The notes: generated by a model not told the origin, from the letters alone. Shown: positions 29,228 to 39,571, counted from the stretch's first letter. The stretch: 64,000 nucleotides of DNA from Marinobacter changyiensis (GCF_009193265.1 NZ_VZZZ01000005.1:1-64000), one strand, 5' to 3'. A program made the numbers and translations.

Positions 29228-30253
29228 TCAGTGACGATTGGCGCTGTAGACAGAAAATCGGGGGGTTTTCATGAGTACACGACAGTTGCCGATGTACTGC
29301 TTGATCAGACGAGGATAAGGCAGGAAGCCGTTAGCCACCAGACGCAATTCGCCGCCCGGATTCAAATGTTTCGCCGCCTGTTTGAGAAAATCTTCCGTCA
29401 TTGAGGTGTCAGTGGCGACGCCGGAATGAAAGGGTGGATTGGTTATAATGGTCTGATAGCGGCCAGTCACTCCATTGAGGCCGTCAGATGGCAGGATTAC
29501 GCCGGAAACCTTCGCCCTGTCATAGGTCAGACCAGCGCAGGTCACCGCTTGCGCCTGCACATCAACACCGTCAACCGCCAGGCCCCAACGTTTCTGCAGC
29601 CAGGCTCCCATCACACCGGCCCCGCATGCAAAATCCAGTACCGGCCCCCTGGGGGCGACAGTATCCAGCGACGCCAGCAATAACGCCGTGCCCTCATCCA
29701 GCCGGCCATCACTGAAAATGCCGGGCAGGCCAGCTACCTCCAACGAAATGCCAGCAGAGTCCACCGTGTGCCAGCTAACCCAGGCGGCCTCATCGAAGTC
29801 AGTGTCAGCCTGGTCGGGCTTGCCCAGCCAGACCTGGCAATGCCGGGCACTGTCCATTTTTTCGGACTCCGGCGCAATTGCCTTCAGTTGTTTAACCGCA
29901 CCAGCAATGCCTTCCCGCTTTTCGCCAATGAGCAGCAAATGCCCCCCTGGCTTCAGCAGTGATGCTGCCAGTCTCAACCGGAACGTCAGTTCTTCCCGGG
30001 CTTTGGGCAGGAAAACCACAGCAGTATTGCAGGGATCAGAAACAGGCCCGTTTGCGGGTGTTCCAAAAACACTCTGCCAGTTGGCTACCTGTTGTAACTG
30101 TTCGAACACGCCGAAATGATCGGTTATTGCCAGCCCGCCATCGGGCCAATGGTTTAACAGGTTGGCATCGCGAATCCCCACCAACACCGGACGACCGGTG
30201 ACGAGATGGCGGTTACGGAGTAGCGCCTCGTATGCGTTGCTTAATGTCGACAT
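29228..30253 (-). CDS. rsmC: 16S rRNA (guanine-1207-N2)-methyltransferase RsmC
   Basis: A SAM-dependent enzyme of 341 residues built like RsmC: a degenerate N-terminal methyltransferase domain and a catalytic C-terminal domain with DFACGAGVMG near 205 and the catalytic NPPFHSGV near 268. The RsmC ending GGELRLVANGFLPYP is present. Methylates G1207 in the 30S subunit. It follows the carbonic anhydrase gene by 9 bases and is probably co-transcribed. Two m2G methyltransferases, RsmC and RlmG, thus sit next to each other on one strand. Confidence 0.87.
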   Translation of the reverse strand: MSTLSNAYEALLRNRHLVTGRPVLVGIRDANLLNHWPDGGLAITDHFGVFEQLQQVANWQSVFGTPANGPVSDPCNTAVVFLPKAREELTFRLRLAASLLKPGGHLLLIGEKREGIAGAVKQLKAIAPESEKMDSARHCQVWLGKPDQADTDFDEAAWVSWHTVDSAGISLEVAGLPGIFSDGRLDEGTALLLASLDTVAPRGPVLDFACGAGVMGAWLQKRWGLAVDGVDVQAQAVTCAGLTYDRAKVSGVILPSDGLNGVTGRYQTIITNPPFHSGVATDTSMTEDFLKQAAKHLNPGGELRLVANGFLPYPRLIKQYIGNCRVLMKTPRFSVYSANRH

Positions 30254-30262
30254 CCGCTGGCG

Positions 30263-30940
30263 CTAACCTTTAACCCGACCGGTACGCACCGGCCGTTCAA
30301 TCAACTCGGCGACACTGGCTTCCTGAATCGGCAGGCGTTCGGCGTCACTGGTAATACAGAGGCCGAAATCACGCAGCAGACCATCAGCCACGTCATACAC
30401 CCAACCATGAACCGACAGGGATTGCCCCCTCGCCCAGGCCTCCTGAACGATGGAGTTCTGGCACACATGGCCAACCTGCTCAACAACATTCAACTCACAC
30501 AGACGGTCGATCCTGTCAGCGTCAGAGGGCAGCGCGTCTAACACACTGGCGTACTTGTCCCGCACATCCTGCACATGACGCAGCCAGTTACTGATCAGGC
30601 CAAAGCCACTGTTCGTCAGGGCAGCCTTGACGCCGCCACAGCCGTAATGGCCAACCACCATGATGTGTTTGACCTTGAGCACATCCACCGCAAATTGCAG
30701 CACCGACAAGCAGTTGAAATCGGTGTGGACAACAACATTGGCGACGTTGCGGTGGACAAACAATTCACCGGGCAACAAATCAACAATCTGGTTGGCGGGC
30801 ACCCGGCTATCGGCACAGCCAATCCACAGATATTCCGGAGCTTGTTGATTGGACAGACGCCTGAAGAACTCGGGGTCCTGCTTCTTGATTCCCGCGGCCC
30901 AATTTTCATTGTTCTCAAGCAGTTGCTTCAGTACTCGCAT
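30263..30940 (-). CDS. can: Beta-class carbonic anhydrase
   Basis: Interconverts CO2 and bicarbonate using zinc. It has 225 residues; the zinc ligands are Cys42 (CADSR, with the Asp44/Arg46 dyad), His98 and Cys101 (GHYGCGG). The ATG at 30940 has AGGGA 7 bases upstream. An upstream frame extension of 11 codons lacks one. The gene leads into rsmC with a 9-base gap. The family is cytosolic and usually serves bicarbonate-dependent carboxylases. Confidence 0.94.
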   Translation of the reverse strand: MRVLKQLLENNENWAAGIKKQDPEFFRRLSNQQAPEYLWIGCADSRVPANQIVDLLPGELFVHRNVANVVVHTDFNCLSVLQFAVDVLKVKHIMVVGHYGCGGVKAALTNSGFGLISNWLRHVQDVRDKYASVLDALPSDADRIDRLCELNVVEQVGHVCQNSIVQEAWARGQSLSVHGWVYDVADGLLRDFGLCITSDAERLPIQEASVAELIERPVRTGRVKG

Positions 30941-31002
30941 AAACAGATCCCTGACGTTAATCCCAGACCACAAATACCGGGATGATTATACCGGTTTGAA
31001 AG

Positions 31003-31038
31003 AAAATCGCCCGCCCGATGCCTGATATCCGGGAGGGC
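31003..31038 (-). terminator. Rho-independent terminator of gdhB
   Basis: On the minus strand a 9-bp stem with one mismatch (31030-31038 with 31009-31017, 12-base loop) is followed by ATTTTCTTTC. It lies about 23 bases past the gdhB stop. Confidence 0.55.
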
Positions 31039-31060
31039 GCAATCGCCGCTGGGACACCGA

Positions 31061-34000
31061 TCAGGGCATTGCGGTCTCTGACGGAATCAACGGGTTATAT
31101 AACGTGGTCTGAGCCAGGTCCAAAAGCTCACGGAGTGCTACCGAGAACATGGCGTATTCCGGCGCGCGAACCCCACGAAGTTCAGACAGCATGGATTTCC
31201 AGCGCAAAATCATTGGCTCGTACTGGTCCATCCAGCTCTCGACACAGGCACCCACATCGCCCGGACTCCCTGCAAGCTTTAGCACCCCCGTCGTCAGGGC
31301 GCGCTGTTGCCAGTCGAGATCTTCCCGGAAGCTCTCCCTTGCCAATGCTTGCCAGTGGGAGGAGGGTGTAAGCTTGGCAATGGCAGTCGCAAACCAGTTG
31401 AGTTCCAGCCGATCACCCAGAGTGTAGTAGAGGTTTGCCACCGTCTTCAACGGCATGCCTGTGGATTCGTGAGCCTCGATAATGCCCAAGGCCGAGTAGA
31501 GGTGTGAGGTTCCGCTGACAACGGCGGCCAAATCATCCGGCACGTTTTTCTCGCGCATTTCATCGTAGTTCTTCTGCCACTCCGCTTCTGCCTGAGCGCC
31601 CAGATAGTCTGGAAGATTAGCGGTGATGCGGCCGATACTGTCCACAAAGCGCTCCATGTGGGATTGAACGTTGAGTTCACTGCGGCGATTGCGCAACAAC
31701 CATCGCACGGCCCTGCGTATCAGCCTCATCAAATCATTCATTAACTGTATTTGCAGCTGAGCCGGCACCTTGTAGTCAAGTGCTTCAATCTTGTCCCACC
31801 AGACATCAAGCCGGAACACCTCCCGCGCGATGATCCAGGCCAGGGCAATGGCTGCGGACGAGGCCCCGGTAGACTGGGACAGGCGCTCAACGAAGGTAAT
31901 TCCCATGTGGTTAACGAGATCGTTAGCCACCTGGGTCGCAATGATTTCACGCCGCAGCTGATGATTATTCAACTCCGCTGTAAACTTCTTGTTCAGAGCG
32001 TCGGGGAATACCTTATGGATTTCACCCGCAAGGCTCGGATCGTCAGGTAAATCGCTTTCGATCAATACTTGCTTGAGATCGCCTTTGACGTATGAGATCA
32101 ATACCGACAATTCCGGCCGGGTGAGGCCCTGTTTCTTCAGTTTACGCTCGGCCAGAATTTCCTCATCGGGCAGGAACTCCAGTTGCCGATTGAGCTTGCC
32201 CTCGCTTTCGAAGGTATTCATCAGACGGCGGTACTCTTCAATGCGAGTGGCTGTGTCCACACTGGCTATGCTGATCGCCTGGGTCTGACGGTAATTGTTC
32301 TTGAGCACCAGCTCGGAAACCTCGTCCGTCATTTCCTCCAGCATAATATTGCGCTGCTTCTCGGTAAGGTCCCCGGAGGCGACCACCCGGTTGAGCAGGA
32401 TTTTCATATTGACTTCGTGATCAGAGCAATCGACCCCGCCGGCATTGTCGATGAAGTCGGTATTCAGGCGACCACCCGCCAGGGCATATTCGATGCGACC
32501 CAGCTGGGTAATCCCGAGGTTCGCACCCTCACCCAGCACTTTGCAGCGCAGGTCCTTGCCATCTATGCGTAAGCCGTCATTGGTCTTGTCCCCCACATCG
32601 GCATGAGATTCGCTGGCGGCCTTGACGTAGGTTCCGATGCCCCCGAACCACATCAGGTCCGCCTGGGTCTTGAGGATATGGGAAATCAGCATATTGGGCG
32701 GCACCCTGTCCGATTTGATGCCCAACAGTTTTTTCATCTCCGCACTGACAGGAATCGACTTGGCACTGCGGCTGAAAACGCCACCACCGGCTGAGATCAG
32801 ATCAGCGTTATAGTCCGACCAGGAAGAGCGCGGTAAATCAAACAGCCGCTGCCGCTCGGCAAAACTTTTAGCCGGGTCAGGTGTCGGATCGATGAAAATA
32901 TGCAGGTGGTTGAATACCGCCACCAGGCGCGCTTTAGCCGAGCGCAACAAGCCATTTCCGAACACGTCGCCGGCCATATCCCCGACGCCAATCACCGAGA
33001 ACTCATCCTTCGCCGGGTTAATGCCCAGCTCCCGGAAGTGCCGTTCCACCGACACCCAGGCACCTTTTGCGGTGATCCCCATCTTTTTATGGTCATACCC
33101 ATTGCTGCCCCCGGAGGCGAAGGCATCCCCCATCCAGAAGCCGTACTCGGCGGATAATCCGTTGGCTATGTCGGAGAAAGTCGCGGTGCCCTTGTCGGCA
33201 GCCACCACCAGGTAATGATCGTCATCGTCGTGACGAACCACATTTTCCGGCGGCTTGATCAGGCCTTCCACCAGATTATCGGTAATATCCAGCAAACCGC
33301 AGATAAAGGTTTTATAGGCAGCAATACCCTCCTTCTGGAAAGCCTCCCGATCAGAGCCGTCCGGTAGTCGCTTGGCAACAAAACCACCCTTTGCACCCAC
33401 CGGCACAATCACCGCATTCTTGACCTGTTGGGCCTTGACGAGGCCCAGGATCTCCGTGCGGTAATCCTCGAACCGGTCTGACCACCGCAGACCACCCCGG
33501 GCAACCCTGCCGCCTCGCAGGTGCACACCCTCCACCCGTGGAGAATACACAAATATTTCAAACATCGGTTTCGGAAGCGGCATTTCTGGGATACGGGCCG
33601 GATCGAACTTCAGACTGATGTAGGGTTTCGCATCCCCGTTCACATCAGGCTGGTGGTAGTTGGTCCGCAGGGTCGCCTGCATAAGTTCCAGATAAAGCCG
33701 CAGAACCCGGTCTTCGCTGAGATTTTCAACGGCATCCAGGCCGGCATTGAACTCGATTTCAAGCTTTTGCTGGGCTGCCCTGCTTTTGCCCTCACTCTTT
33801 GCGCGGGTCGGATTGAAACGGGCTTCGAAAAAATCGAGCAGCAAATGCGCCAGCGCCACATGGTTGACCAGGGTATTGGAAATAAACGTCTGGCTGTTGG
33901 AAATGCGGATCTGCCGCATGTACCGGGCATAAGTCCGCAGCACAGCAATCTGACGCCAGCTCAGATAGGAGGCCAGCACCAGCCGGTTGAAACTGTCGTT

Positions 34001-35947
34001 CTCGGCCTCGCCATACCAGACCCGCTGGAACAGTTCCTCAAAGATGGGCTTGAGACGGTGGATGTCAATAATTTTGCCACTGGCGGCCTGAAGCGAGAAA
34101 TCATGAATCCAGACCGTTTTACCGTTCCGGTCTTTGACTTCAAACGGGTGCTCGCCGATGACACGAAAACCGAGCTTATCGAAAATCGGCATCACATCGG
34201 ATAACGGCAACTGCTCGTCCGGGTGGAATAACTTGAAGTGAAGTGTGTTTTCATCTTCCTCCAGGGCCCGATAAAAGCTCATGGCGAGCCGGCCCGAGCG
34301 CGCTACCTCAATGATGTGATGAAGATCAATTGCAGCAAGCCGGGGTGAGAATATTTCCTTATAGCTGGCCGGAAATGCAGTTTCGTACAGCCGTAAAATA
34401 TCGTTGCCCCGCTCTTCGCCAAAGCTTTCGTGCAGGGCTTCTTCCAGGCCGTCGCGCCAGGATTGCGCCAGCTCGATGATCTGTTCCTGAATCTCAGAAA
34501 CCGGTAGTTGGCGATTTTCGGCTTGAGGCACGCGGATGGTGAACTGCACCCGGGCCAGTACGGACTCGGAAAAGTGCGTCACAAACTCGACATCTTCCGC
34601 CATCAGCCTGCTCACCAACACCCGCTCTACCTTCAGGCGCAGTTCGGTGTTGTAGATGTCACGGGGGAAAAACGCCAGGCAAGTCACAAACTCGCCATAG
34701 ACGTCTTCTCGCATGAAGAGACGGATTTTTCGCCGTTCCTGGATGTAGAGAATATCCAGGGCGGTGCGGAGCAGTTCCTCCGAATCGATCTGGAACAATT
34801 CATCGCGGGGGTAAACTGCCAGAATCTGATCCAGAGCCTTGCCAGCATAATCGTCTTCGATAAAGCCTGAACGCTCGAGCACCGAACGCACTTTTCTGCG
34901 CAACAACGGAATCTTACCCGGATGTTCATGGTAAACCCGGGCGGTATACAAACCGAGGAAACGCCGCTCACCGACCACCTCGCCCCTTTCGTTGAACCTC
35001 TTGACCGCGATGTAGTCCGGATAAGCCGGCCGGTGTACCCGGGACCGCTGGGCCGATTTGGCAAAAATGAACACTTCATCAGTGCGGGTCATTTCCTGCC
35101 GCGTGCGCTGCGGCAGCTCATTCAGCCGGACCTTGTCAGGCCGCTCGTTGTTCACCCGGAGAATGCCGAGCTCGGAGCCGGCAACCCGCTGTACCAGTAT
35201 GCCCTGCTTGGTTTTTACGAAATTGTATTCGTCGTACCCCAGAAAGGTAAAGTTATCTTCCTGAAGCCAGCCCACGAACTTGAGTGCCTCGGCGACATCT
35301 GCTTCACTGATATTAGCCTTGGACTCAGTGAGTTCGTTGACAATTTCTTCTGCTTTGCCCTTCATAACGGGGAAATCCGCCACCGCTATCCGGACTTCAT
35401 GGAGTACTTCCTGCAGCACTTCCTCCAGATGTTTGAGATCTTTGTCGTCACTGTGACGGTCGATTTCCATCACAATCAACGCTTCCGGCGACGCCTTGGA
35501 GGACTTGCTATTACTGGCGTAAAGTTTTTTCAATTTGCCGGAGCGGTCCCGCTCGATCGGCAGGATGGAGTGGTGAATTGTGTGAGTACCAATCTCCATC
35601 TGGTTAATGGCAATGCGGATAGAATCGATCAGGAACGGTATGTCCGGATGCAGAATGAATATCACGGAGTGCGTCGATTGCCAGCCGTCACTTTCCAGAT
35701 CGGCATTGAACACGGAGACCGGGGTCTCCTCCGCCCGGCGTTTCTGTATAAACTGCCAGGCGGCCAGTGCCGAACCGTAGACATCGGAAAAGCGACGACT
35801 CAGAAGCTCATCCAACGGAAGATGGGTAAAATGCTGAACCGCAAAATCGCTGATTTTTTTAGCTTCGGTTTTTTCGATCTTCTGGCCAAACGCTTCCGCC
35901 AGCTGTTCGAAAAACTGGTCCTTGCTGGACACTGTCAGCGCATTCAT
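31061..35947 (-). CDS. gdhB: NAD-specific glutamate dehydrogenase, 180-kDa class
   Basis: Oxidatively deaminates glutamate to 2-oxoglutarate with NAD+. It has 1628 residues, the normal size of the GDH-180 class. A long N-terminal region of ACT-like regulatory domains (about 1-650) precedes the catalytic core, seen around 800-960 as GGLRWSDRFEDYRTE, VPVGAKGGF and later GVGDMAGDVFGNG, and a long C-terminal helical region. The ATG at 35947 has AGAGGG five bases upstream; a GTG two codons earlier is too close to it. The gene stands alone, divergent from the moxR operon. Confidence 0.95.
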   Translation of the reverse strand: MNALTVSSKDQFFEQLAEAFGQKIEKTEAKKISDFAVQHFTHLPLDELLSRRFSDVYGSALAAWQFIQKRRAEETPVSVFNADLESDGWQSTHSVIFILHPDIPFLIDSIRIAINQMEIGTHTIHHSILPIERDRSGKLKKLYASNSKSSKASPEALIVMEIDRHSDDKDLKHLEEVLQEVLHEVRIAVADFPVMKGKAEEIVNELTESKANISEADVAEALKFVGWLQEDNFTFLGYDEYNFVKTKQGILVQRVAGSELGILRVNNERPDKVRLNELPQRTRQEMTRTDEVFIFAKSAQRSRVHRPAYPDYIAVKRFNERGEVVGERRFLGLYTARVYHEHPGKIPLLRRKVRSVLERSGFIEDDYAGKALDQILAVYPRDELFQIDSEELLRTALDILYIQERRKIRLFMREDVYGEFVTCLAFFPRDIYNTELRLKVERVLVSRLMAEDVEFVTHFSESVLARVQFTIRVPQAENRQLPVSEIQEQIIELAQSWRDGLEEALHESFGEERGNDILRLYETAFPASYKEIFSPRLAAIDLHHIIEVARSGRLAMSFYRALEEDENTLHFKLFHPDEQLPLSDVMPIFDKLGFRVIGEHPFEVKDRNGKTVWIHDFSLQAASGKIIDIHRLKPIFEELFQRVWYGEAENDSFNRLVLASYLSWRQIAVLRTYARYMRQIRISNSQTFISNTLVNHVALAHLLLDFFEARFNPTRAKSEGKSRAAQQKLEIEFNAGLDAVENLSEDRVLRLYLELMQATLRTNYHQPDVNGDAKPYISLKFDPARIPEMPLPKPMFEIFVYSPRVEGVHLRGGRVARGGLRWSDRFEDYRTEILGLVKAQQVKNAVIVPVGAKGGFVAKRLPDGSDREAFQKEGIAAYKTFICGLLDITDNLVEGLIKPPENVVRHDDDDHYLVVAADKGTATFSDIANGLSAEYGFWMGDAFASGGSNGYDHKKMGITAKGAWVSVERHFRELGINPAKDEFSVIGVGDMAGDVFGNGLLRSAKARLVAVFNHLHIFIDPTPDPAKSFAERQRLFDLPRSSWSDYNADLISAGGGVFSRSAKSIPVSAEMKKLLGIKSDRVPPNMLISHILKTQADLMWFGGIGTYVKAASESHADVGDKTNDGLRIDGKDLRCKVLGEGANLGITQLGRIEYALAGGRLNTDFIDNAGGVDCSDHEVNMKILLNRVVASGDLTEKQRNIMLEEMTDEVSELVLKNNYRQTQAISIASVDTATRIEEYRRLMNTFESEGKLNRQLEFLPDEEILAERKLKKQGLTRPELSVLISYVKGDLKQVLIESDLPDDPSLAGEIHKVFPDALNKKFTAELNNHQLRREIIATQVANDLVNHMGITFVERLSQSTGASSAAIALAWIIAREVFRLDVWWDKIEALDYKVPAQLQIQLMNDLMRLIRRAVRWLLRNRRSELNVQSHMERFVDSIGRITANLPDYLGAQAEAEWQKNYDEMREKNVPDDLAAVVSGTSHLYSALGIIEAHESTGMPLKTVANLYYTLGDRLELNWFATAIAKLTPSSHWQALARESFREDLDWQQRALTTGVLKLAGSPGDVGACVESWMDQYEPMILRWKSMLSELRGVRAPEYAMFSVALRELLDLAQTTLYNPLIPSETAMP

Positions 35948-36170
35948 AGACACCCTCTATCTGTGTGAAATAATCGTAATAAAAAAGGCGGGTTGGGACA
36001 TTGTTCCGGTCACCGCAGGCCCTTTGAGTCTTTCTTTAAGTTACATCGGTCGCGCTAAACGCAGTTACTATCACACCAGCATAGTCAAACCCTTGATTTT
36101 TGTCCCTCTGACACAAAAACTGGGCCGGTAATTACTTACAACAGCCCCAGTTCAGGAGCAGTATCTGCCA

Positions 36171-37133
36171 ATGTCCCTACAGCATACGTTTGGTGAACTA
36201 AAAGCTCAGTTAGCGAAACGGATAATTGGTCAGGAAAAACTGGTTGAGCGTTTGCTGATTACCTTATTGGCCGATGGCCACCTGTTGGTGGAGGGTGCTC
36301 CGGGCCTTGCAAAAACCACCGCCGTCAAAGCCCTGGCAGACCACCTGGAAGGCGACTTTCACCGCATCCAGTTTACGCCCGACCTGTTACCTTCCGACGT
36401 TACCGGCAGCGAGATCTACCGCCCGGAAACCGGTCAGTTCGATTTCCAGAAAGGCCCGATTTTCCATAACCTGGTGTTGGCGGATGAAATCAACCGGGCG
36501 CCGGCCAAAGTTCAGTCCGCCCTGCTCGAAGCCATGGGCGAACGCCAGGTCAGTGTAGGCATGCGAACCTTCCCCCTTGACCGGTTGTTCATGGTGATGG
36601 CTACCCAGAATCCGATCGAGCAGGAAGGCACTTACCCGTTACCAGAAGCCCAGCTTGACCGCTTTCTGATGCACGTGACCATCGACTACCCTTCTGCCGG
36701 CGCGGAGCGTGACATTCTTCATCTGGCGCGGAACGATTACCGGCAGGGCCAGCCCGAAATCGCCATCAAAGTCACCGCAGCGCAAGTGTTCGAAGCCCGC
36801 CAGGCGATTAGCGAAATCTATATGGCAGAACCAGTCGAGGAGTATTTACTGGCACTGGTGTTAGCCAGCCGTGATGCTGGCAAACTGGACCCGGAACTGG
36901 GCCGCTGGATGGCTTTCGGCGCCAGCCCCCGTGGTACTATTGCACTGGATCGCTGTGCCAGAGCCATGGCCTGGCTCGACGGCCGCGATTTTGTCAGCCC
37001 AGACGATGTTCGGGCCATTGCTTTTGACGTGCTTCGGCACCGGTTACTGCTGACCTTCGAAGCGGAAGCCGAAGGCATGACACCGGATGCGATCATCCAA
37101 CGGCTGATCGATTGCGTGCCGGTGTCCGCTTGA
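36171..37133 (+). CDS. MoxR-family AAA+ ATPase
   Basis: A chaperone-like AAA+ protein of 320 residues. Walker A GAPGLAKT is at 42-49, Walker B LVLADEINRAP near 103, sensor 1 ATQNPIEQEG near 145, and a C-terminal lid domain. MoxR proteins act with von Willebrand factor proteins to mature or insert cofactors in partner complexes. The downstream genes (DUF58, DUF4381, two VWA proteins, BatD) are the classic partners and lie on the same strand with small gaps or overlaps. The target of this system is unknown; in several bacteria it affects stress tolerance. Confidence 0.93.
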   Translation: MSLQHTFGELKAQLAKRIIGQEKLVERLLITLLADGHLLVEGAPGLAKTTAVKALADHLEGDFHRIQFTPDLLPSDVTGSEIYRPETGQFDFQKGPIFHNLVLADEINRAPAKVQSALLEAMGERQVSVGMRTFPLDRLFMVMATQNPIEQEGTYPLPEAQLDRFLMHVTIDYPSAGAERDILHLARNDYRQGQPEIAIKVTAAQVFEARQAISEIYMAEPVEEYLLALVLASRDAGKLDPELGRWMAFGASPRGTIALDRCARAMAWLDGRDFVSPDDVRAIAFDVLRHRLLLTFEAEAEGMTPDAIIQRLIDCVPVSA

Positions 37134-37149
37134 GACTGACCTTGAACCC

Positions 37150-38091
37150 ATGATGGAAACCGATGACACTGCAATCCAGATCGGACTGCCCGGGTTGATC
37201 CGTTTGCAGGCCGACGCCCGGGCACTGCGCCTGCCCGGCGCCCGGCCTGTGCGCACCCGCCAGGCTGGTCTGCAACGATCACCCCAACGTGGCCGGGGCA
37301 TGGCGTTTGCCGAGGTGCGACTGTACCAGCCCGGCGACGACATCCGGAGTATCGACTGGCGCGTTACCGCCCGGCGCCAGAGCCCCCACACGAAACTTTA
37401 TGAAGAAGAGCGCGAACGGCCGGTGCTGTTGATCTGTGATCTCGGACCGACGCTGTTCTTCGGCAGTCAGGGTGCCTACAAGCAGGTACGCTGTGCCCAA
37501 CTGGCAGGCATTCTCGCCTGGCTGGCGCTGGCCGCGGGAGATCAGGTGGGTGGTATTGTATTCTCGGAACAAGGTTTCCTGGTGCAGCGGCCCGCCCGGC
37601 GCAAGAAAGCGGTCCTGCAACTGCTCGATGCCCTCGCGCGGTTTCAGCACTCGCCCCAAACCCGCGCGAGCTTACAGAGGGAGCGCTCCCATAACCTTGA
37701 TATAGCAATGCAGGAAGCTCGCCGGGTCGCCCATACCGGCAGCCGGATCTTTGTTCTCAGTGACTTCCTGGCGCTGACCGATGAAACCTCCCGATTATTG
37801 GGGGCCCTTACCCGACACAACAGTGTCAGCACTCTGAGAATTGTCGATCCACTGGAACAAAAGCTACCCGCCAGCGGTCAATTTGCAGTGGCGGGGCCAG
37901 ATGGCCCGGTATGGTTCAATGGTGCCGATCGCCGGTTTCAGGAGGCATTCCAGGCTCGGGTAAGGGCCCACGAACAATCCGTTGAGCGATGCTTCAGAAT
38001 GGCAGGGGTGCTTGATCAGGTGGTCAGTACCGCGGACGACCCGGCCCAAAGTTTAAGACTGATCCTCGGCCCGCGCGGCCGGATCGGATAA
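37150..38091 (+). CDS. DUF58 domain protein of the MoxR/Bat operon
   Basis: It has 313 residues with the DUF58 core FAEVRLYQPGDDIRSIDWRV near 55-75, followed by a VWA-like fold without full metal-site residues. The start is the first of two ATGs at 37150, 16 bases after the moxR stop. DUF58 proteins pair with MoxR in many genomes. It is likely an adaptor on the inner face of the membrane, since no transmembrane helix is seen in it. Confidence 0.88.
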   Translation: MMETDDTAIQIGLPGLIRLQADARALRLPGARPVRTRQAGLQRSPQRGRGMAFAEVRLYQPGDDIRSIDWRVTARRQSPHTKLYEEERERPVLLICDLGPTLFFGSQGAYKQVRCAQLAGILAWLALAAGDQVGGIVFSEQGFLVQRPARRKKAVLQLLDALARFQHSPQTRASLQRERSHNLDIAMQEARRVAHTGSRIFVLSDFLALTDETSRLLGALTRHNSVSTLRIVDPLEQKLPASGQFAVAGPDGPVWFNGADRRFQEAFQARVRAHEQSVERCFRMAGVLDQVVSTADDPAQSLRLILGPRGRIG

Positions 38092-38096
38092 CCGGA

Positions 38097-38573
38097 ATGA
38101 GCAATATGGAACAGGACCCTCTCAGCGCACTGCGGGATATTCACCTGCCGGAACCCGGTGGTTTCTGGCCGCCCGCACCGGGCTGGTGGATAGTGTTTGC
38201 GCTGGTGATCGGGCTGACTGTCTGGGGAACCCTGGCGATACTCCAAAAACGCCGTCGTAATCGCTGGCTAAAGACCGCCCTTGCTGAATTGACGACCCTT
38301 GCGGCGGCGGAGCAGCGCGGCCCGGGATGGTTTAACGAACTGAACCGGTTACTGAAACGGGCAGCCCGGGTAAAGTTTCCGCAGCAGCGACCAGAGAGCC
38401 TGTCCGGAGAAGCCTGGGTCCGTTTCCTGACGGAAACCTCACCCGGACAGGCCACCGAGGATCAGGCGCTGTTTCGGTCGCTGGTTGAGAGTTGCTGGCG
38501 CCCGGATCCGGGCGGTGACCCATGCCAGGCCCTTGGTGCAGCACGGCGCTGGCTTGAGGCGCAACGATGCTGA
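38097..38573 (+). CDS. DUF4381 membrane protein
   Basis: It has 158 residues, one transmembrane segment (about 21-45: PGWWIVFALVIGLTVWGTLA) and a cytosolic helical domain. The opening PLSALRDIHLPEPGGFWPPAPGWW is the DUF4381 signature seen in MoxR/Bat operons. It begins 5 bases after the DUF58 gene and overlaps the next VWA gene by 7 bases. Its molecular job is not known. Confidence 0.82.
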   Translation: MSNMEQDPLSALRDIHLPEPGGFWPPAPGWWIVFALVIGLTVWGTLAILQKRRRNRWLKTALAELTTLAAAEQRGPGWFNELNRLLKRAARVKFPQQRPESLSGEAWVRFLTETSPGQATEDQALFRSLVESCWRPDPGGDPCQALGAARRWLEAQRC

Positions 38574-39571
38574 ACCTTGCTTATCCCTGGCTCCTGCTGC
38601 TTGCTTTGCTGCCGCTCCTGATCGGGTTAAAACGCCGGATCAGCGCCCGGGTTGAGGCGCCTGTCATACCGATCGGACACTGGCTTCAGGACCTGCCCGG
38701 AGTGAGCAAGTCCGGCAGCGCTGTGCCCCGTTGGCAAACACTGCTTTTGACCATTGCCTGGCTGTTGCTGGTGGTAGCCCTGGCGCGTCCACAACATGTT
38801 GGAGAGGCGGTCAATGTACCTGTCACCGGTCGTGATCTGTTGCTGGCGGTCGATATTTCCCCCAGCATGGATGAGCAGGACATGGTCCTTAACGGCCGCA
38901 GTATCAATCGTCTGCAAGCGGTGAAACGAGTGGTCTCGGACTTTATCGATCAGCGCTCCGGCGACCGCCTGGGGCTACTGCTGTTCGGCAGCCAACCCTA
39001 CATTCAGGCACCGCTGTCGTTCGATCATAAAACTATTCAGACACTGCTTGAGGAAGCGGGCATCGGCATGGCCGGACGGGCGACGGCCATCGGTGATGCC
39101 ATGGGCCTGGCAGTGAAACGTCTGCGCGACCGGCCCCAGGAACAACGGGTAGTCATCCTGCTAACCGATGGCGCCAACACCGCCGGGGAAGTCACACCGG
39201 ACAAAGCCACTGAAATTGCCAAAGCCGCCGGAGTCCGCTTTTACACCATCGGCATTGGTGCTGAATCCATGGTGCAGGGCGGCTTACTGGGGTCACGCCG
39301 GATCAACCCGTCCCGGGATCTGGACGAAGCGCTGCTCACCCGGATCGCCGAACAGACCGGTGGGCGTTTTTTCCGGGCCCGCAGCCTGCCGGAACTGGAA
39401 ATGATTTACGAAAGCATCAACCAACTGGAAACCATTGAACTGGAGGGCCAGCGTTACCGGCCCGTGCGGGAGCTATATGTGTGGCCTGTGGGGTCAGCGG
39501 TGGCCCTGTGGGCGATGTTGCAGCTGCTTCGCCTGAGAGCTAATGGTCGCAAGGAGGTGGTCCGTGTCTGA
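38567..39571 (+). CDS. VWA-domain membrane protein (BatA-like)
   Basis: It has 334 residues, a hydrophobic N-terminus with two helices (about 3-20 and 58-74), a von Willebrand factor A domain and a C-terminal helix (about 306-325). The metal-ion-dependent adhesion site is complete at its first motif: DISPS with Asp96. LTDGANTAGE gives the third aspartate. It should sit in the inner membrane with its VWA domain available to the partner ATPase MoxR. It overlaps both neighbours and is translationally coupled. Confidence 0.9.
   Translation: MLNLAYPWLLLLALLPLLIGLKRRISARVEAPVIPIGHWLQDLPGVSKSGSAVPRWQTLLLTIAWLLLVVALARPQHVGEAVNVPVTGRDLLLAVDISPSMDEQDMVLNGRSINRLQAVKRVVSDFIDQRSGDRLGLLLFGSQPYIQAPLSFDHKTIQTLLEEAGIGMAGRATAIGDAMGLAVKRLRDRPQEQRVVILLTDGANTAGEVTPDKATEIAKAAGVRFYTIGIGAESMVQGGLLGSRRINPSRDLDEALLTRIAEQTGGRFFRARSLPELEMIYESINQLETIELEGQRYRPVRELYVWPVGSAVALWAMLQLLRLRANGRKEVVRV

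Noticed and set aside
34922..35968. 348-codon plus-strand frame opposite the 5' part of gdhB
   Set aside because: Shadow frame in a GC-rich gene; the gdhB protein is continuous and of the expected length.
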